From an uncultured Paracoccaceae bacterium (GTDB taxonomy: Bacteria; Pseudomonadota; Alphaproteobacteria; Rhodobacterales; Rhodobacteraceae), in the NCBI GenBank assembly GCA_938005545.1, contig CALKXV010000009.1, positions 186,001-250,000 on the forward strand: DNA of 64,000 bases, in the 5' to 3' direction. Below are positions 8,856-17,570 of this stretch, in pieces (the first letter of the stretch is position 1; each line of letters opens with the position of its first letter). The notes under the pieces were generated by a model, which had not been told where the DNA came from, ran no database searches, and worked only from the letters and a program-made list of their open reading frames with translations. The translations under genes were made by a program, and so were the position numbers.

Positions 8856-10063
8856 CAGATGATTGCCTTTTCGATTATGGGTTCATTGCGGACCAGTCGG
8901 TCATATCCAAATTGCGACAGATCGAGCGACCGGAATTCACCATACGTCAGCCATTCCGCAGTGCCTCGGCCCATGGCAGGGGATTGTTGAAGACCGTGCC
9001 CGGAAAACCCGTTGAGGAAAATGAAGTTTTCGATCTGATCATGCGGCCCGACAATTGCGTTTTGATCGAATGTATTAAATGCATAATGCCCCGCCCATTC
9101 GGTAACGACCTTAATTGCTTCAAACTGCGGGATACGTGTCGCGATAATTGGCCAGACATGATTTTCCCACCGATTGAAATCCATCGCGAAGTCATCGAAA
9201 TCGACCGCTGGATCTGGATCAGCGGGACACCCCGCCAAATACGTTTTGGGGCCATCCTGACGGAAATGAACGCCCGAGGGATCAATCGTCAGCGGCAAAT
9301 CTTGGTCCAAAGGTTGTTCGGCACTGAAAATCCAGGTGAAGCGTTTTCGAGGTTCCACCGGTAATTCGATACCCGCAAATGCGGCTGTGCGTGCGCCACG
9401 CGGCCCCGAGGCATTCACGACTTGACCGCACGAAACCACATCGCCGGAGGCCAATGTGACGCTGTCCACTCGAGTACCGTTTGCGTTCTTGGTGATCGCC
9501 ACAACTTCGTTGTCAATGTATTCGACACCCCGTTCGCGCGCAGAACGTCGCCACCAATCGAACACTGTACCGCCGTCCCAGTACCCTTCGTCTTTCAGGT
9601 TGATCGAGCCCAAAACAATATCGTCGACAGCATAAAACGGATATCGTGCGGTGATTTCTTCTGCCGATAGAAGCTCGGTCTCGGCACCAGCCGCCAATTG
9701 AATTTTCTGGTTTTCACGGAGTGTGTCGGCGAAACCTTCATCGTCGGCAAGATACATATATCCATAGTTCTGGATGTGCTGTTCGGGCACACGGTCGTCA
9801 CCGATGTTTGCGCGCAGGTTTTTGACAAACTCGGCCGCGAACTGGCTGATTTCTATGTTTAGGCTGTTGGAAAACTGCTGACGCATGCAAGAATTGGTGT
9901 GTGCAGTCGAACACTTCTCGTAGCTTGAATCCCGTTCCACCACCAAGACTGAGCCATTAAAATCGTCCAGCTCTGTTAAGAACCAAGCCGTCGATGAGCC
10001 CATGATCGCACCGCCAATGATCACAATGTCATAGCTTCGGGCGGTTGGGTTCTTGTGTGGCAT
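8855..10063 (-). CDS. FAD-dependent oxidoreductase (DAO/glycine-oxidase family)
   Basis: A 402-residue flavoprotein of the D-amino-acid-oxidase/sarcosine-oxidase fold. The N-terminal dinucleotide motif is IVIIGGAIMGSSTAWFL, the mid-domain reads VVNASGPRGARTAAFAG, and the C-terminal FAD motif is FIFLNGFSGHGLQQSPAMGRG. ATG 10063 is preferred because it overlaps the hyuB stop (TGATG). A GTG one codon upstream is also possible. The family oxidises amines or amino acids, releasing imines. Next to the hydantoinase genes it may act on the amino acid or N-alkyl amino acid released by ring opening, which is inference from context. Confidence 0.88.
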   Translation of the reverse strand: MPHKNPTARSYDIVIIGGAIMGSSTAWFLTELDDFNGSVLVVERDSSYEKCSTAHTNSCMRQQFSNSLNIEISQFAAEFVKNLRANIGDDRVPEQHIQNYGYMYLADDEGFADTLRENQKIQLAAGAETELLSAEEITARYPFYAVDDIVLGSINLKDEGYWDGGTVFDWWRRSARERGVEYIDNEVVAITKNANGTRVDSVTLASGDVVSCGQVVNASGPRGARTAAFAGIELPVEPRKRFTWIFSAEQPLDQDLPLTIDPSGVHFRQDGPKTYLAGCPADPDPAVDFDDFAMDFNRWENHVWPIIATRIPQFEAIKVVTEWAGHYAFNTFDQNAIVGPHDQIENFIFLNGFSGHGLQQSPAMGRGTAEWLTYGEFRSLDLSQFGYDRLVRNEPIIEKAII

Positions 10064-11769
10064 CACACCGGTTCTCCTCTGCGCACTGCGTCTTCCACAT
10101 CTGCGATCTCGGATTGTGAAAGTCCATAGTACTCGGCTGCGTGATCGGCCGATATATATCCCCGCGCCAAATCCCGCTTGACGTTATCCGGATCGCGCAT
10201 CTTTGGATCGCCGTAACCAGCACCGCCTGGAAAAGCCATCACTACTTTGCGTCCATGGGGCACAAATTGCTTACCCTTGGCCTGCATTTCACTGCCATCG
10301 TCTCGCGCAATTGTAGTCTTTCCACCAGCATGACCGCCACGCCGACCCCGAGCGGGATGCTGGCTGCGATCGAACATGGCTTGGATATCAAATTCATGTC
10401 CATCCATCGCACTGACTTCCATATACTGCCCTAAACCGCCGCGCATTCTTCCCGCACCGCCGCTGTCAGGGCGGAGTTCTTTTCGCCAGATAATGACAGG
10501 GCCCGCGTGTTCCGTCGCTTCAATCGGCATTGTCATCACGCCTGAAGGGAAGGCCGTTGCGTTCAAGCCATCGTGCTGTGGGCGCGCGCCAGATCCACCC
10601 GAATTAAACATCAGCACTTCGGACCGTCGCGCGTCTTCTGGCGCGGGTGCATCGGTACGTGGACGTAACGAAACCTGGAAGTTGCACAAACATCCGGCCC
10701 CTTCGGCGGGGACCACATCGGGGACGATCTTGTCGAAGGCATCAAACACGGCGTCTGGCACAAAATGCCCGATGATGTGACGCAAAGCGACCGGTGCGGG
10801 ATGCTGTGCGTTGACGATCGTGTTGGCTGGCGCAGTAACTTCGAAGGGCGCGAGTGAGGCTGCGTTGTTCGGAATCTCGGGCGCGATGGCAACTTTCAAG
10901 GCGTAGCAGGCGTAGGCCTTGGTATAGACCATCGGACAGTTTATGCCTTTTTTGTCAACGGGTGACGTGCCAGAAAAATCAGTTACGATCCGATCCTCAA
11001 GAACGCTGACTTTCACTTTGAGCGTAATCGGAACATCAAAACCGTCGACAGTCATTTCACCTGTCGCCTCTTTTCGGGGCAACGCATTTATGCGCTCAAT
11101 CGTCGCGCGGCGAGAGTTTTCCAGAATGAATTCGGCCACACCGTCAAGATCGGTTAGCCCAAACTCCTTCATCATATCCGTCAGTCGTCGATGGCCAATT
11201 TCGTTACATGTCGCGAGCGCGTAGACATCCCCGATCAATTGATCTGGTTCGCGAACATTGCCACGAATAATCCGGGTCAGGGTTTCATCCACTTCACCAC
11301 GTTCGGCAAATTTCATGATCGGGATGTACAATCCTTCTTCATAGACACTGTGGGCATCTGCGCCAAAGCCACGCCCACCGATATCGACAATATGGGCAGT
11401 ACAGGCAAAAAATCCGATCAGCGTACCGTTGAAAAATGACGGTGTGACCATGGTGATATCGTGTAGATGGCCTGTGCCTTCCCATGGATCGTTGGTGATA
11501 TAGACATCGCCTTCGAACATGTTTTGCCGCCCGATCCGGCGGATGAAATGTGCCACGGCATCTGCCATCGCGTTGACGTGCCCCGGCGTGCCTGTGACGG
11601 CTTGCGCCAGCATTCTTCCCCGAGGGTCGTAAACACCCGCCGACAGATCACCGGCCTCTCGAACAGAAGTTGAAAAGGCTGTTCGCACAAGGGCTTGCGC
11701 TTGTTCTTCAACGACCGAGATCAAGCGGTTCCACATCACTTGGAAAGCAACGTTTGAAGTCTTTGCCAT
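10063..11769 (-). CDS. hyuB: hydantoinase B / 5-oxoprolinase beta-type subunit
   Basis: A 568-residue HyuB-family subunit, the partner of HyuA in ATP-dependent opening of hydantoins or 5-oxoproline and in the related acetone-carboxylase family. Characteristic segments are TAFSTSVREAGDLSAGVYD, GTPGHVNAMADAV, VYITNDPWEGTGHLHDI, and the C-terminal GGRGGHAGGKTTI and FPGGAGYGDP. The gene follows hyuA by three bases and overlaps the FAD oxidase gene. The substrate within the family cannot be told from sequence alone. Hydantoin, 5-oxoproline, creatinine-derived N-methylhydantoin and acetone-like ketones are all possible. Confidence 0.93.
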   Translation of the reverse strand: MAKTSNVAFQVMWNRLISVVEEQAQALVRTAFSTSVREAGDLSAGVYDPRGRMLAQAVTGTPGHVNAMADAVAHFIRRIGRQNMFEGDVYITNDPWEGTGHLHDITMVTPSFFNGTLIGFFACTAHIVDIGGRGFGADAHSVYEEGLYIPIMKFAERGEVDETLTRIIRGNVREPDQLIGDVYALATCNEIGHRRLTDMMKEFGLTDLDGVAEFILENSRRATIERINALPRKEATGEMTVDGFDVPITLKVKVSVLEDRIVTDFSGTSPVDKKGINCPMVYTKAYACYALKVAIAPEIPNNAASLAPFEVTAPANTIVNAQHPAPVALRHIIGHFVPDAVFDAFDKIVPDVVPAEGAGCLCNFQVSLRPRTDAPAPEDARRSEVLMFNSGGSGARPQHDGLNATAFPSGVMTMPIEATEHAGPVIIWRKELRPDSGGAGRMRGGLGQYMEVSAMDGHEFDIQAMFDRSQHPARGRRGGHAGGKTTIARDDGSEMQAKGKQFVPHGRKVVMAFPGGAGYGDPKMRDPDNVKRDLARGYISADHAAEYYGLSQSEIADVEDAVRRGEPV

Positions 11770-11772
11770 GAC

Positions 11773-13851
11773 TTAATCCCCTTTCAAAATATCGATGCAG
11801 CCGTCCGGCTGACATAGGGCCGTGCGCCCGGCGGGTACAATTATGGTCGTTTCATTTTCGGTAATTACAGCTGGGCCTTTAACGGATCGACCGGGGCTTA
11901 AAGCGTCACGCGATATAACCTGAGCATCGAGAAATTTTGTACTGACCGGATCGAAAACCTGCCGAACGCCTTCAGCCGAAGCGGGCTCGGCATGGGCTGC
12001 AATCTGAACGGGTGCAACCGTTTCCGGCGGCGTCGTTGCATTCACCGACCAAACCGTGATCTCGACGTCCATGCCTGCAACGGTGCGTCCGAACAGCTTT
12101 GCGTAGTCTTCTTCGAACCGCGCGAGGAACGTGTCAGCGTCAGGCGACATTGCTTGGATCTCGGTTAGTCTGATCGGGATTTCCCACCCCTGCCCGGTAT
12201 ATCGCATATAAACTTTGAATTCGGAGAGTACGTCGCTCTCGGCGTCGCAAGAGCGTACGAAACCAGTTGCTTCATTTTGCAGTTCACTCAATATTTTCTT
12301 GATCGCGCCTGCGTCAAAGTCGGACAGTTTCATATAGACGGATCGGTTGGCCTCGAAACTGAACGGGGCGCGTAAGAACCCAATAGCCGAACCAACACCC
12401 GCACCGGGAGGTACTATCAAACGCTCGACACCCAGCTTTTCGCAAAGCCGACCGGCGTGCAAAGGGGCGGCACCGCCGAAAGCGATCATCGTGTATTCCG
12501 ACAGATCCTCGCCATTTTCGACTGCATGAACGCGGGCGGCATTTGCCATGTTTTCGTCAACAACTTCGGATACTCCGAATGCCGCTTCGCTGGCATCCAT
12601 TTCCAGTGGGATGCCAACATGGTCTTTCAAAGCCGATTTGGCGCTTTCGGGATGTAGAGGGATCGTGCCGCCCGCAAAGTTTTCGGGATCAAGTTTGCCC
12701 AACACCAAATCGGCGTCCGTCACACCAGGACGTTCGCCACCCCGACCGTAACAAGCGGGGCCCGGTTCCGAACCAGCGCTTTCTGGCCCAACCCGGATTT
12801 GTCGCAGCGCATCGACGTGGGCCAGGCTTCCGCCACCGGCGCCAATTTCCACCATATCAATGACGGGGATAGAAATCGGCATGCCGGAGCCTTTTTTAAA
12901 CCGATAGGTTCGAGCCACTTCAAACACACGGGCCGTCTTGGGCGTTTGGTCTTTGATCAGACAAATTTTGGCTGTCGTCCCGCCCATGTCGAATGACAAA
13001 ACTTTGTCGATACCATAGCGAGCCGCGATGTGAGCCGCAAAAACCGCGCCGCCGGCGGGACCTGATTCCACCAACCGAACCGGAAACTCTGCCGCGTTCT
13101 GGATTGAGATTATGCCGCCGCCGGAGTGCATCAGGAAAATTCGGCAATCGACACCTTCACCTTTGAGCCGGTCTTCCAAACGTCCGAGGTACGACGCCAT
13201 CAACGGTTTGATGTAGGCGTTGGCGACAACTGTATTGAACCGTTCGTATTCTCGCATTTGCGGACTGACTTCGGATGAGATTGATACGGCCACTTCGGGC
13301 AGTTTTTCCGCCAAAACGTCGCGCACCAATTCTTCGTGAGACGGGTTCAAGTAGGAATGGATCAACCCAACTGCGACCGAGTTGAAACCTGCTTCGGCAA
13401 TCCGTTCGACGACGCGTTCCACATCGGAACGTTCGAGGGGGATCATCACGTCGCCTTTCGCATTCACGCGTTCTTCTACGGTGAACCGCATCTGGCGTGG
13501 TAACAAAGGCTCGGGCAGTTCAAGGTTCAGGTCGTATTGTTCAAACCGGGATTCCGTCCGCATTTCAATAACATCACGGAACCCTTGGGTCGTGATCAGA
13601 GCCGTTTTCGCACCGCGCCTTTCAATCAGCGCATTGGTCGCAAGGGTTGTTCCGTGGATGATTTGCCCAATTGCGCTTGGGGCCACGTCAGCCTTTTCGC
13701 AGACTTGGTGCATGCCTTCGATAATCGCGTTCTCTGGCGCGGAATAGGTCGTCAGCACTTTCGTTGAAAACGAAGCGCCGTCACTTTCAAGAACCACATC
13801 CGTAAATGTGCCGCCAATATCCACGCCGAGGCGAACCGAGCTAGACTTCAT
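11773..13851 (-). CDS. hyuA: hydantoinase A / 5-oxoprolinase alpha-type subunit
   Basis: A 692-residue ATP-binding HyuA-family subunit. The N-terminus carries the actin-fold phosphate motif GVDIGGTFTDVV. Also seen are HGTTLATNALIERRGAKTA, the glycine-rich VESGPAGGAVFAA, LSFDMGGTTAK, and the C-terminal GPAVITENETTIIVP. With HyuB it is expected to phosphorylate and open a lactam or imide ring in the cytoplasm. It is the first gene of a five-gene operon (hyuA, hyuB, oxidase, aldolase, SDR), preceded by an AT-rich inverted repeat and a LysR gene on the same strand, which is presumably its regulator. Confidence 0.94.
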   Translation of the reverse strand: MKSSSVRLGVDIGGTFTDVVLESDGASFSTKVLTTYSAPENAIIEGMHQVCEKADVAPSAIGQIIHGTTLATNALIERRGAKTALITTQGFRDVIEMRTESRFEQYDLNLELPEPLLPRQMRFTVEERVNAKGDVMIPLERSDVERVVERIAEAGFNSVAVGLIHSYLNPSHEELVRDVLAEKLPEVAVSISSEVSPQMREYERFNTVVANAYIKPLMASYLGRLEDRLKGEGVDCRIFLMHSGGGIISIQNAAEFPVRLVESGPAGGAVFAAHIAARYGIDKVLSFDMGGTTAKICLIKDQTPKTARVFEVARTYRFKKGSGMPISIPVIDMVEIGAGGGSLAHVDALRQIRVGPESAGSEPGPACYGRGGERPGVTDADLVLGKLDPENFAGGTIPLHPESAKSALKDHVGIPLEMDASEAAFGVSEVVDENMANAARVHAVENGEDLSEYTMIAFGGAAPLHAGRLCEKLGVERLIVPPGAGVGSAIGFLRAPFSFEANRSVYMKLSDFDAGAIKKILSELQNEATGFVRSCDAESDVLSEFKVYMRYTGQGWEIPIRLTEIQAMSPDADTFLARFEEDYAKLFGRTVAGMDVEITVWSVNATTPPETVAPVQIAAHAEPASAEGVRQVFDPVSTKFLDAQVISRDALSPGRSVKGPAVITENETTIIVPAGRTALCQPDGCIDILKGD

Positions 13852-13905
13852 CGATTAGAATCCTTGTTGCTGCCGGTTACTGTCGAATGCACTCATGCAA
13901 AAATC

Positions 13906-13937
13906 AAATTGATAAAATTTTTGTGGTTGATCAATTT
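13906..13937 (-). promoter_or_regulatory. probable LysR operator upstream of hyuA
   Basis: A perfect 8-base inverted repeat, AAATTGAT (13906-13913) and ATCAATTT (13930-13937), sits in a conspicuously AT-rich 89-base gap between the LysR gene and hyuA. LysR-type sites are interrupted dyads of this kind. The position 55-86 bases upstream of the hyuA start codon suits activation of hyuA. The assignment to this particular LysR protein is inferred from adjacency. Confidence 0.5.
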
Positions 13938-13940
13938 TAT

Positions 13941-14846
13941 TTATCCTACCTCGGTGCGAGAAATTTGTTGGGCCAGTTTCGCTGCGTCGCGCACAAAACC
14001 TGGCACGCGGGCGTCGTCAAAGCGTGCGAAGACTTCCAATCGTTTGGGTGACCACTTGCATCGGACTTCGCTGAGTTTACCCCGTTCGATGGCGTCGGAT
14101 ACAATCTGGCGTGGCAATAATGAAATCCCCATACCGTCGATGGCCATCGGCACACAGGACGCCAAACTGTTCGAATAACCGATCCGATCCGTCGGCAAGC
14201 CTTCAGCTTTAGCGGCCTTCAACAATTCGGACGATGCACCGGCATGGCGTGCATGGGTCAGGATTGAGTGATCGAACAACGTGCGAAGGTTTGGCTTTGG
14301 TCCAAGCATTTTCGCCATCTCGGGCGTTGCCACCCAAGCGTATTTAGATTGCCCCAATGGCAAAGTTCCTGACATCGCTTGTGTGAACGGCCCGGTTTGA
14401 AGCGCCAGATCGAGTTGATGCGCGATCAGTTGGCGCTCGATTTCGCGTGACAGGTTCACATCCAACTCGACACTGACTGATGAGTATTCCGCATTGAAGG
14501 CGCGCAGAAATTTATGAAGCCAGGTGCAGGCGACCAACTCGGTGACACCCAACCGCAAGCGTTCTTCGATAAGGTCTTTGCGATCAGCGGTTTCAAGAAA
14601 CCGTTCAGCAGACAAAAGCGCATTGCGGGCTGCGGGTAACAGTTTCGTTCCAGTTTCAGTCAGGCGGACAGAGCCTGCATCGCGGTACAGCAGGACAACA
14701 TCCAGCGTTCGTTCCAATGCGGACATGCGGGCGGAGATGTTTGGCTGTGTTGTTCCAAGCGCGTCAGCTGCCTGCCGGAACGTGCCGCGATCTACGACAA
14801 AGACGAAGGCTTCCAGCTGTTTTAGGGTAACGCGACTTTTTATCAT
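13941..14846 (-). CDS. LysR-family transcriptional regulator
   Basis: A 301-residue LTTR with a typical N-terminal winged helix-turn-helix (LKQLEAFVFVVDRGTFRQAA, then TTQPNISARMSALE) and a periplasmic-binding-protein-like effector domain. It is transcribed in the same direction as the hyu genes and lies directly upstream of them, unlike the common divergent arrangement. An AT-rich inverted repeat lies between it and hyuA. The effector is probably an intermediate of the hyu pathway. A hairpin precedes it, separating it from the SDR upstream. Confidence 0.93.
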   Translation of the reverse strand: MIKSRVTLKQLEAFVFVVDRGTFRQAADALGTTQPNISARMSALERTLDVVLLYRDAGSVRLTETGTKLLPAARNALLSAERFLETADRKDLIEERLRLGVTELVACTWLHKFLRAFNAEYSSVSVELDVNLSREIERQLIAHQLDLALQTGPFTQAMSGTLPLGQSKYAWVATPEMAKMLGPKPNLRTLFDHSILTHARHAGASSELLKAAKAEGLPTDRIGYSNSLASCVPMAIDGMGISLLPRQIVSDAIERGKLSEVRCKWSPKRLEVFARFDDARVPGFVRDAAKLAQQISRTEVG

Positions 14847-14855
14847 TTTGTGCTC

Positions 14856-14884
14856 GGGCGATAAGATTTGGTGATCTTAAGCCC
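14856..14884 (-). terminator. hairpin between the SDR and lysR genes
   Basis: An imperfect stem: GGGC (14856-14859) and TAAGAT (14862-14867) pair with ATCTTA (74-79) and GCCC (81-84) around the loop TTGGTG. It lies just downstream of the SDR stop codon on the minus strand. There is no strong U-tract, so it may be a weak or Rho-assisted terminator separating the sugar operon from lysR. Confidence 0.4.
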
Positions 14885-14892
14885 AACGACAC

Positions 14893-15666
14893 TTAAACAC
14901 CAAGCCCTGCCGTCAGGCCACCATCAATCAGATAGTCACCGCCCGTACAGAACCCGGCACGGTCTCCGCACAGAAACGCGATGATCGCGCTTGTTTCCGC
15001 AACGGTTCCAACGCGCCCTATAGGATGGGCAGCACCAAATTCTGCGATCACATCTTCGATTGGGTTCCCTTCACCCACCACGGTCTGAGCGGCAAACTCA
15101 AGCAAAGGTGTGCGTACAGACCCGGGCGAAATCGAGTTCACCCGTATCCCGTCTTTGGCAGCATCGACGGCTTGCGCGCGAACCATCGCGTGAATACCGC
15201 CCTTGCTGGTGGCATATGCCAGCACGCCGTTTTGGTTCGCATGCCCTTGCACCGACGAAACATGTAAGATGGCACCGCCGCCTTTCGCTTTCATATAAGG
15301 ATAGGCGAAATGCGATGTCAGGAAACAGGACGTTAAGTTGATACCGATCACCCGCGTCCAATGGGCGATGTCAGTGGTCTCCGTTGTGCCATAGGTTTGA
15401 ACAGCGGCGGCATTCACAAGGATATCAATGCCGTTTTGGTCACCAATCGAATTGATCCAACGCTCGACATCTTCTGCGTCTGACACGTCAACCAACGAAA
15501 CACTCAGGTTTAAATCTTTGGCGGCGGCTTCGGCTTTCGTGTTGTGCGCAGTGTCGTTCCCGCAAAGATGCACGGTGGCACCTGCCTTTGCAAAGTACAG
15601 TGCCGCGCCAAACCCGATGCCACTAGACCCCGTGACAACGGCCACCTTCCCCGAGAAATCATCCAT
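14893..15666 (-). CDS. SDR-family oxidoreductase, sugar dehydrogenase-like
   Basis: A 257-residue classical SDR: cofactor loop VVTGSSGIGFG, the NAAA motif, catalytic Ser in HVSSVQGHAN and the Tyr-x-x-x-Lys in YATSKGG, ending with GGDYLIDGGLTAG. Similar enzymes oxidise sugars (for example L-fucose or L-rhamnose) or reduce 3-oxo intermediates. It is transcribed 11 bases after a lactonase-like amidohydrolase and behind a pfkB kinase. A sugar-to-lactone oxidation followed by hydrolysis by the neighbour is the simplest reading, but the substrate is not proven. Confidence 0.9.
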   Translation of the reverse strand: MDDFSGKVAVVTGSSGIGFGAALYFAKAGATVHLCGNDTAHNTKAEAAAKDLNLSVSLVDVSDAEDVERWINSIGDQNGIDILVNAAAVQTYGTTETTDIAHWTRVIGINLTSCFLTSHFAYPYMKAKGGGAILHVSSVQGHANQNGVLAYATSKGGIHAMVRAQAVDAAKDGIRVNSISPGSVRTPLLEFAAQTVVGEGNPIEDVIAEFGAAHPIGRVGTVAETSAIIAFLCGDRAGFCTGGDYLIDGGLTAGLGV

Positions 15667-15677
15667 CTGTCACCCTC

Positions 15678-16514
15678 TCAAGCCGCCACGCCGGGATAGG
15701 CCCGCAATGCGGTTCCGCCCCAGATCGCATCCTGTTCCGCCCCGCTAAGTTCTGACAAAAGTGTATCGGTCGTTTCAACCCAGCGACCATATGTGCTTGC
15801 CAAGGTCGCCACCGGCCAATCGCTGCCCCAAATCAACCGATCCGGGCCAAAGGTTTTTAGTAAGTGATCCACATAGGGACGCAGATCGTCGATAGACCAA
15901 TCCGCGGCTGCCTCGGTTACAAGTCCGGACAGCTTGCAAAACGCACAGGTGTCGCGCGCCAAAGCTGCCATGTCTTCCTTCCAGCCCGTTATTACGCCTT
16001 CACCTATCAGCGGCTTTGACCCATGATCGATGACAACACGCATTTCTGGGTGCCGCTCCAACAAGCGGCGTAGGTACGGCAGATGCTGTGGTAAGGTCAG
16101 TGCATCGAACGTCAGATTGGCTGCTTGAAGCGCCTCAAACGCCGGCGTCAGATTCTCACCCAACATCCAAGCGTCATCAGCGATATCCTGGATCATCGGC
16201 CTTAGTCCAACCAAGCCAGACCGGCTGGAAAGACGCGCAATGTCATCTGCGGTATTGGCGGCTTCGAAATCCACCCAACCGACGACACCTAAGACGATGT
16301 CTTGTGCAGCGGCGATGTCCAGCAGGAATTCGGTTTCTGCCACCGTCGGAGCAGCCTGCACAAGAATGGTGCCGTCGACGTTGGCGTCGTCCAGCAGTGG
16401 ACTTATGTCGTTCGGTCCAAAGTCGCGATAGATGGGTACCAGTTCCGGCGTCAGCCAGCCATAGTCCCCACGCGCCAGTGTCCAAAAATGTTGATGCGCG
16501 TCGATCCGAAGCAT
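15678..16514 (-). CDS. amidohydrolase family 2, sugar lactonase-like
   Basis: A 278-residue TIM-barrel metal hydrolase beginning MLRIDAHQHFW, the signature of the L-fuconolactonase/L-rhamnonolactonase/2-pyrone-dicarboxylate lactonase group (COG3618). Other recognisable parts are VGLRPMIQDIADDAWM, RVVIDHGSKP, KLSGLVTEA and DRLIWGSDWPVA, which includes the family's catalytic aspartate. It should open a sugar-acid lactone in the cytoplasm. It lies nine bases after pfkB and eleven before the SDR, so the three are probably co-transcribed. Confidence 0.9.
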   Translation of the reverse strand: MLRIDAHQHFWTLARGDYGWLTPELVPIYRDFGPNDISPLLDDANVDGTILVQAAPTVAETEFLLDIAAAQDIVLGVVGWVDFEAANTADDIARLSSRSGLVGLRPMIQDIADDAWMLGENLTPAFEALQAANLTFDALTLPQHLPYLRRLLERHPEMRVVIDHGSKPLIGEGVITGWKEDMAALARDTCAFCKLSGLVTEAAADWSIDDLRPYVDHLLKTFGPDRLIWGSDWPVATLASTYGRWVETTDTLLSELSGAEQDAIWGGTALRAYPGVAA

Positions 16515-16523
16515 TTCTTTTCC

Positions 16524-17447
16524 TTACAAGGTCGCCAACACGGCATCTAGACGTGGCGGGTTGCATCCATTTTCCAGACAATTCAGAGCGGCGGCAGCGG
16601 AAGCCAGTTCTAGACTTCGACGCAGAATATTTTCGTCGAGGTGGTTTAGTCCATCGAATGACAAACGTCTTTCCCGAGAGAGACCGGTCAAGACACCTGC
16701 ATGGAATGTGTCGCCTGCGCCGATGCTATCGCAAACCACCACATTTCGGGCTGACACATCCAATCGACCATCGCTCCAATAGGCGGTCGCACCTTTTGAA
16801 CCGCGGGATACGATTACGAGTTTCGTCTTTCCTTTCAAAAGATTGGCGATCACATCTACTTCTTCCGTGTCTGAAAAAATGTAATGCAAGTCTTCCTCGG
16901 ACATGCGGACGATATGGCTGACGGTGGCAATTCTACGAATTCGGGCACGGTATATTGCGACGTCGGCAATTAATCCGGGGCGGCAATTCGGATCTAAAGA
17001 AATCACCGTTTCATCCGCCAATCGTTCGGCCATCGTTGTGTAAGCGCTGGCGGCTGGGTCGGCGATCAAGGTCACCGATCCGATGTGAAGCGCATCGGCA
17101 AATGGCAATGGCCCCGGTCCGCGCCAAAGCCTGCCCGCCGAAGTCCGATCATAAAACGCATACTTCGCTTCGCCGCTTTCCAGAGTGACGAATGCCAAGG
17201 TGCTATCGTCGTCTGTTCGATCGACGTGGTCCGTTTCAATGCCTTCACGTTCCATATGTTGATGCAGCAAATCGCCAAACATATCCGACGACAACGCGCC
17301 GACGAATGAAACTTCTTCACCCAATCGGCGCAGGGCGGTTGCAGCATTCAAGACCGCTCCGCCAATGCGCGGAACAAACCCCGTGGCACCGTCTGAACCA
17401 ACTACGGGTACAAAATCGATCAACGCATCGCCACCGCAAAGGATCAT
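16524..17447 (-). CDS. PfkB-family carbohydrate kinase (fructokinase-like)
   Basis: A 307-residue ribokinase-fold kinase. The N-terminus is typical of fructokinases (MILCGGDALIDFVP), a glycine-rich segment GGAVLNAATALRRLG follows, and the C-terminal anion hole with catalytic aspartate reads DSIGAGDTFHAG. Its product would be a phosphorylated hexose or keto-deoxy sugar acid. It is the first gene of the minus-strand sugar operon, divergent from the fused dehydrogenase gene, and a plausible promoter lies 26-56 bases upstream. Fructose, mannitol-derived fructose and keto-deoxy sugar acids are candidate substrates. Confidence 0.9.
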   Translation of the reverse strand: MILCGGDALIDFVPVVGSDGATGFVPRIGGAVLNAATALRRLGEEVSFVGALSSDMFGDLLHQHMEREGIETDHVDRTDDDSTLAFVTLESGEAKYAFYDRTSAGRLWRGPGPLPFADALHIGSVTLIADPAASAYTTMAERLADETVISLDPNCRPGLIADVAIYRARIRRIATVSHIVRMSEEDLHYIFSDTEEVDVIANLLKGKTKLVIVSRGSKGATAYWSDGRLDVSARNVVVCDSIGAGDTFHAGVLTGLSRERRLSFDGLNHLDENILRRSLELASAAAALNCLENGCNPPRLDAVLATL

Positions 17448-17473
17448 GTCCGTCCCTCCCGAAATCTTTGCAC

Positions 17474-17503
17474 TATAAGGTAAGCACTTTGCCCAAAGGT
17501 CAA
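17474..17503 (-). promoter_or_regulatory. candidate promoter for the pfkB operon
   Basis: On the minus strand TTGACC (17503-17498) and CTTATA (17479-17474) are separated by 18 bases, close to a sigma-70 promoter. A small dyad, CTTTG-CC-CAAAG (17487-17498), sits inside the spacer and could be an operator. The 123-base gap is divergent, so the plus-strand dehydrogenase operon presumably starts here as well, but I could not pick its promoter. Confidence 0.4.
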
Positions 17504-17570
17504 TCTACCTCTTGCCTGTCGGGACACTGGGATATTTAGTCGCCAACACCTACCACGGAGTCCGCGTTTC

